Below are positions 60,684 through 64,000 of a DNA stretch of 64,000 nt, one piece after another; positions within the stretch are counted from its first letter, which is position 1, and every line of letters begins with the position of its first letter. The position numbers were made by a program, and so were the translations under genes. Under the pieces are notes generated by a model. That model was not told where the DNA came from and did not search any database. It worked only from the letters and a program-made list of their open reading frames with translations. Source of the DNA: Scytalidium lignicola (taxonomy: Eukaryota; Ascomycota; Leotiomycetes); contig NCSJ02000246.1 of the NCBI GenBank assembly GCA_002812745.2, forward strand, positions 1 to 64,000. The letters are read 5' to 3'.

Positions 60684-63600
60684 ATGGCCGCAGCCGATGT
60701 TTTGTTTCCCTGCGGCGAGCGTCTCGAGAGCCAGTATGTGCGGGCGACAACCCAGCCTGGGGCGATTGGGTGGCACGAGGAGGATACACAGCTAAGGCTG
60801 AAGCTCATTGCCAAAGCCTGGATCGCATCACGATGGCCCGGTGCTTATCCGTCAGAACTGGTACGGTTGCAGCGATTTTCCAGACTCCTTTGCGTTCCTA
60901 TCCCCTTTACCACCGTTGTTGTCGTGCAGTAGCGGCTGAAAGCCTGCCGCGCAGCACGGCGGTGTGGACCCTGACAGCTCAGATCTCTAATGACATCTAC
61001 AGAATAAGTCTCCGCATTTGGGACCTACGTGGCGCTGCGAGTCTGGCTCCAGACCTTTGAAAGCCTGGGGGCCTTGCCTCAGACCACAATGCGGTGTTGC
61101 CCAATCCGAGCAGGACAGGCTCGCCGACTTGCACGATTCCGATGCTCTCGCCAGATCACGTTCGGAGCAGCCTGTGGCGATACCGATATCATCTCGAATT
61201 TCGAATGAGTTGCGGGACGACCCGTCACTATTTCGCGACCCAAATATGCCTACGTCGATCGACTTTTTCTCGCAAGACGGCTTTAAGCAATTCGCGCCAA
61301 AGAAGAATAAGAAGAATAAGCAGCCTGCACCCGTGGCTAAATGGACAGATAATACTGGAGGCGATGGTGATGGCGATGGCGGTAAGAAGGAGGATGGTGA
61401 TGGAAATAATGGTGGTGACACACCTGCAGATAAAGGGGGTGATGCTGGTTCAGACGGTTCGGGAGACAAGAAGGACGAGAAAAAGGACGAGCCAAAGGAG
61501 AATGGTGATGGTGGTGACGGTGCCCTCCTTGATGAAAACTGGGGGCTCGCCACAGTAAAGTCCAAGAAGAAAGTCAAAAAGGGCAAGGCTCAGGATCCGG
61601 AACCTGCAGCAGCTGAGCCGGAGAAGGCACTTGATGCATTCCAGGACATCAAATTAGATGACACCGGTCCGGGCCTGGATTTAAGTTTTGATAGTTTTGG
61701 AGCAGGCTCCAAGACGACCAATACAGCAGGATTTGGTGCGTGGGGGAGTAGCTGGAACACGGGCTCAACGACTGGTGCCATGGGTTTTTCTGGCACTACA
61801 ACGACCGGAACCGAGACAAAGGATTCGGCCCTTGAAAGTAACCCTTGGGGTACGAAGAGTAGCAAAACAACAAAGAAGAAAACTGCTACCTTTGGCTTCG
61901 GTAGTCTCGAGGAAGAAACAAAGCCAGCAGAACCTGATCCACCACCACCACCCCCCGAGGAGAAGCCTAAGGAAGACGATCTAGGTTTAGGTTTCGGTTT
62001 CGGAGTGAAGAAGGACAAAAAGAAAAAGAAGGGTGCTACTGCGGTCGTCATCGAACCTGAAGTGGTCAAGGAGGAACCTGTGATTGAACCCCCCCCTCCC
62101 CCAGCTGAGGAGCCTCCCGCAGACGACAGCTGGGTAGGAGGATGGGGAGCAGCTGTAACCAAAAAGAAGAAAGGGGCAAAGAAACCAGAGCCCGAGCCAC
62201 CGAAACTAGAACCCGAACCCGAGCCTAAGGTGGAAGAGCCTCCTCCAGTTGAGGATATCTGGGGTTTAGGTACGTCCAAGAAGGACAAAAAGAAAAAGAG
62301 CAAAAATACCATCGAGGATCCTCCTAAGGTTGAGCCTGAACCTGAACCTGAACCTGAACCACTGAAAGTTGAAGAAGAGATTGGGTGGGGCTTTGGTAAA
62401 AAGGACAAAAAGAAGAATGGCAAGGTAGAGGAACCTCCTAAGGCTGAACCGGAAAAGGAAGCTTCTCTCGACCTCGGCTGGGGTTCAATCGGAACTGCTA
62501 AGAAAGATAAGAAGAAAAAAGGTGAGGAAGTGCATCCAGAACCCCAGCCTATAGCAAAAGAAGAGGACCCTTGGACTGCGCCATTAACTACCTCCTCAAA
62601 GAAGGACAAGAAGAAGAAAGGTAAGGCAGTCGTAGAAGAAACACCGAAACCAGTAGAACCCGAGCCGGTACCCGAGCCCGAGCCAGAGCCAGAGCCAGCT
62701 CCAGTTAGCGAGGGTTTCGGATGGGGTTCCTTGTTGGGGAAGATAAAGAAAGGGAAAGAAGAAGTTAAGGAACTAGAACCAGAACCCGAAAAATCCGTGT
62801 TTGATGATTTCGGTTGGGGCTCCTTCGGTAGCAAGAAGAAGGAGCCCGAACCAGAACCTGAGAAACCTGCTGAGGATGATGGTTTCGGTTGGGGTTTCGG
62901 ATCTAAAAAGGATAAGAAGAAAGAGGTGAAGGCTCCCGAGCCAGAGCCCGAGCCGAAACCTGTGGAGGATTCTCTTAACTGGGGAGCAACCACGACAACC
63001 AAAAAGAAGAAGAAAGGCAAGGGAGTTGTTGAAGAAACTCCAAAGGTAGTAGAGCCAGAACCCGTACGCGAGCCAGAACCTGAACCGGTACTTAAGGTTG
63101 AGGAAGATCTAGGCTGGGGAATGAGTGGCTGGGGGGCAAACAAGAAGGATAAGAAGAAGGTCGAAGATCCTCCAAAGCCTGTGGAGCCAGAACCTAAGGT
63201 TGAGGATGAACCTGGCTGGGGAATTGGTGGTTGGGGGCTAGGCAAGAGTAAGAAAAAGCCTACAAAGACGAAGGAGCCAGAACCTGCTTTGGTCCAGGCC
63301 GTTGATCCTGGCGATAATGACGACTGGATGGACTGGGGCCAGAAGAAGAATACATCCAAAGATTTGGTGGGATTGACCCCTATACAGCCTGAAGTGGATT
63401 CACCGATCCCACCAGCAGTGCCTGAGGTGGCAGACGCGGCTGATGATTTACTTGGGTGGGGTTCCTCGAAGAAAGACAAGAAGAAGAAGAGTAGTAAAAC
63501 TGTGACAGAATCATTTCTTCAGGTGGACGATTCCATAAAACCTGATGCTATTGAGGAGCCCAAAGTGGAGGATGTTTGGGGCACGGCTACTTCGTCCTCA

Positions 63601-64000
63601 AAGAAAGACAAGAAAAAAAGCAAGAGCAAGAACGCTCCAGTCGAAGTCATTGAAGAACCCCCACCTCCAGTACCAGAGGTGATAGAAGAGGCTAAGGCTG
63701 TCGAGGATGATTTTGGCTCCTGGGGTATAACTAAAAAGGACAAAGATAAGAAAAGTAAATCCAAGAAAAGCGAACCTGACCCACCTCCCCCTGCGCCGAC
63801 ACCTCCAGCTATGGATCTCACTGAGCCCGAGCCTGATGCCTGGGATTTCGGCACTACTGCCAAGAAGACGAAGTCTAAAGAGAAAGAAACCCCACCTGCG
63901 CCCAAGCTTTCGAAAAAGGAACAGGAGAAAGCAGACAAGGCTGCTGAAAAGGCGCGAAAGAAGGCTGAAAAAGAGGAAGCAGAAGCTAGAGAAGTAGAAG
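60684..64000 (+). CDS. Large WG/GW-repeat protein with alternating acidic EP and basic KKDKKKK blocks (partial, runs off the right edge)
   Basis: I do not recognise a named family. The ATG at 60684 (MAAADVLFPCGERLES) opens exon 1 to 60860; the next exon is placed at 61114 because GAGCAG|GAC keeps phase and gives ELDRLADLHDSDALARS, but this junction is tentative. From 61114 the frame is open to the window end, so at least about 1020 residues. The first 60 residues are aromatic and ordered-looking (IGWHEEDTQLRLKLIAKAW). An acidic Gly/Asp linker follows MPTSIDFFSQDGFKQF. Then come about 19 WG dipeptides, many as GWG (DDFGWGSFG, GWGMSGWG, GWGIGGWGLG), each in a unit of acidic EP/VE sequence, a W-G turn and a basic KKDKKKK block, at intervals of about 30-60 residues. 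The last part visible becomes a Lys/Glu coiled coil (KKEQEKADKAAEKARKKAEKEE). It may be an AGO-hook-like scaffold, but this is untested. Confidence 0.75.

Noticed and set aside
60987..61586. Minus-strand frame with Pro/Ser-rich sequence
   Set aside because: Same shadow effect at the 5' part of the WG-repeat gene; no start or splice support.
61590..63479. 629-codon minus-strand frame rich in Ser, Phe and Gly
   Set aside because: It is the reverse of the plus-strand EP/KKDKKKK repeat gene. The plus strand is also open and continues to both sides with a sensible protein.

Overview
The window is nuclear DNA of a filamentous ascomycete. The evidence is short GT-AG introns of about 40-260 bp in most genes, fungal-type ATG contexts, and protein families typical of Pezizomycotina: a CRZ1-type zinc-finger regulator, a Thr-rich GPI-type surface protein, a secreted M20 peptidase and a YRA1/ALY export adaptor. 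The overall style of the proteins suggests Leotiomycetes (Helotiales-like), but that placement is an inference from memory and no comparison was run. I see no transposon, rRNA, tRNA or CRISPR array. Eight single Ns are scattered through the window, six of them directly followed by an A or T homopolymer, which points to an assembly with homopolymer trouble.

Layout. 1-2.8 kb: a PEX4-like E2 (minus, runs off the left edge) diverges from an unrecognised two-exon gene (plus). 2.8-5.8 kb: a large Ser/Pro-rich cell-wall-type protein (minus). 5.8-9.5 kb: a long stretch with no gene that I can support. 9.5-14.1 kb: an unrecognised gene with a presequence-like N-terminus, then an eight-exon YRA1/ALY mRNA export factor. 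15.7-18.5 kb: a secreted Thr-rich mucin-like protein with beta-type repeats and a GPI-type tail. 19.0-22.8 kb: a DUF1932-type dehydrogenase (minus) diverging from enolase (plus). 23.4-26.0 kb: eIF3j, then a thioesterase-like gene (minus). 27.8-33.9 kb: a BAR-PH-ArfGAP protein whose reading frame is broken at an A7 run, and a C2-domain protein. 34.4-42.1 kb: three minus-strand genes, namely a Ser/Thr kinase with a 21-bp microexon, a PSH1-like RING E3 and a 2-oxoglutarate/Fe(II) oxygenase-like protein. 45.6-54.5 kb: the NatB auxiliary subunit, ILM1, the GGTase-I beta subunit CDC43 and CRZ1. 55.6-58.0 kb: a HAD phosphatase and a secreted M20 peptidase. 60.7 kb to the right edge: a very long, highly repetitive WG/GW-rich protein built of alternating acidic EP blocks and basic KKDKKKK blocks.

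Most genes are ordinary housekeeping or regulatory genes and do not form a pathway cluster. The nearest thing to a new system is the WG/GW-repeat protein at the right edge. It resembles the 'Argonaute hook' platforms of GW182, KTF1/SPT5L and Tas3 in composition and could be a fungal small-RNA scaffold; this is a hypothesis. Also worth a look are the mucin-like protein with its four C-terminal beta repeats, the frameshifted ArfGAP gene, the PTS1-like tail on the thioesterase, and a TACAGTA/TACTGTA palindromic word that I found in the long non-coding stretches.
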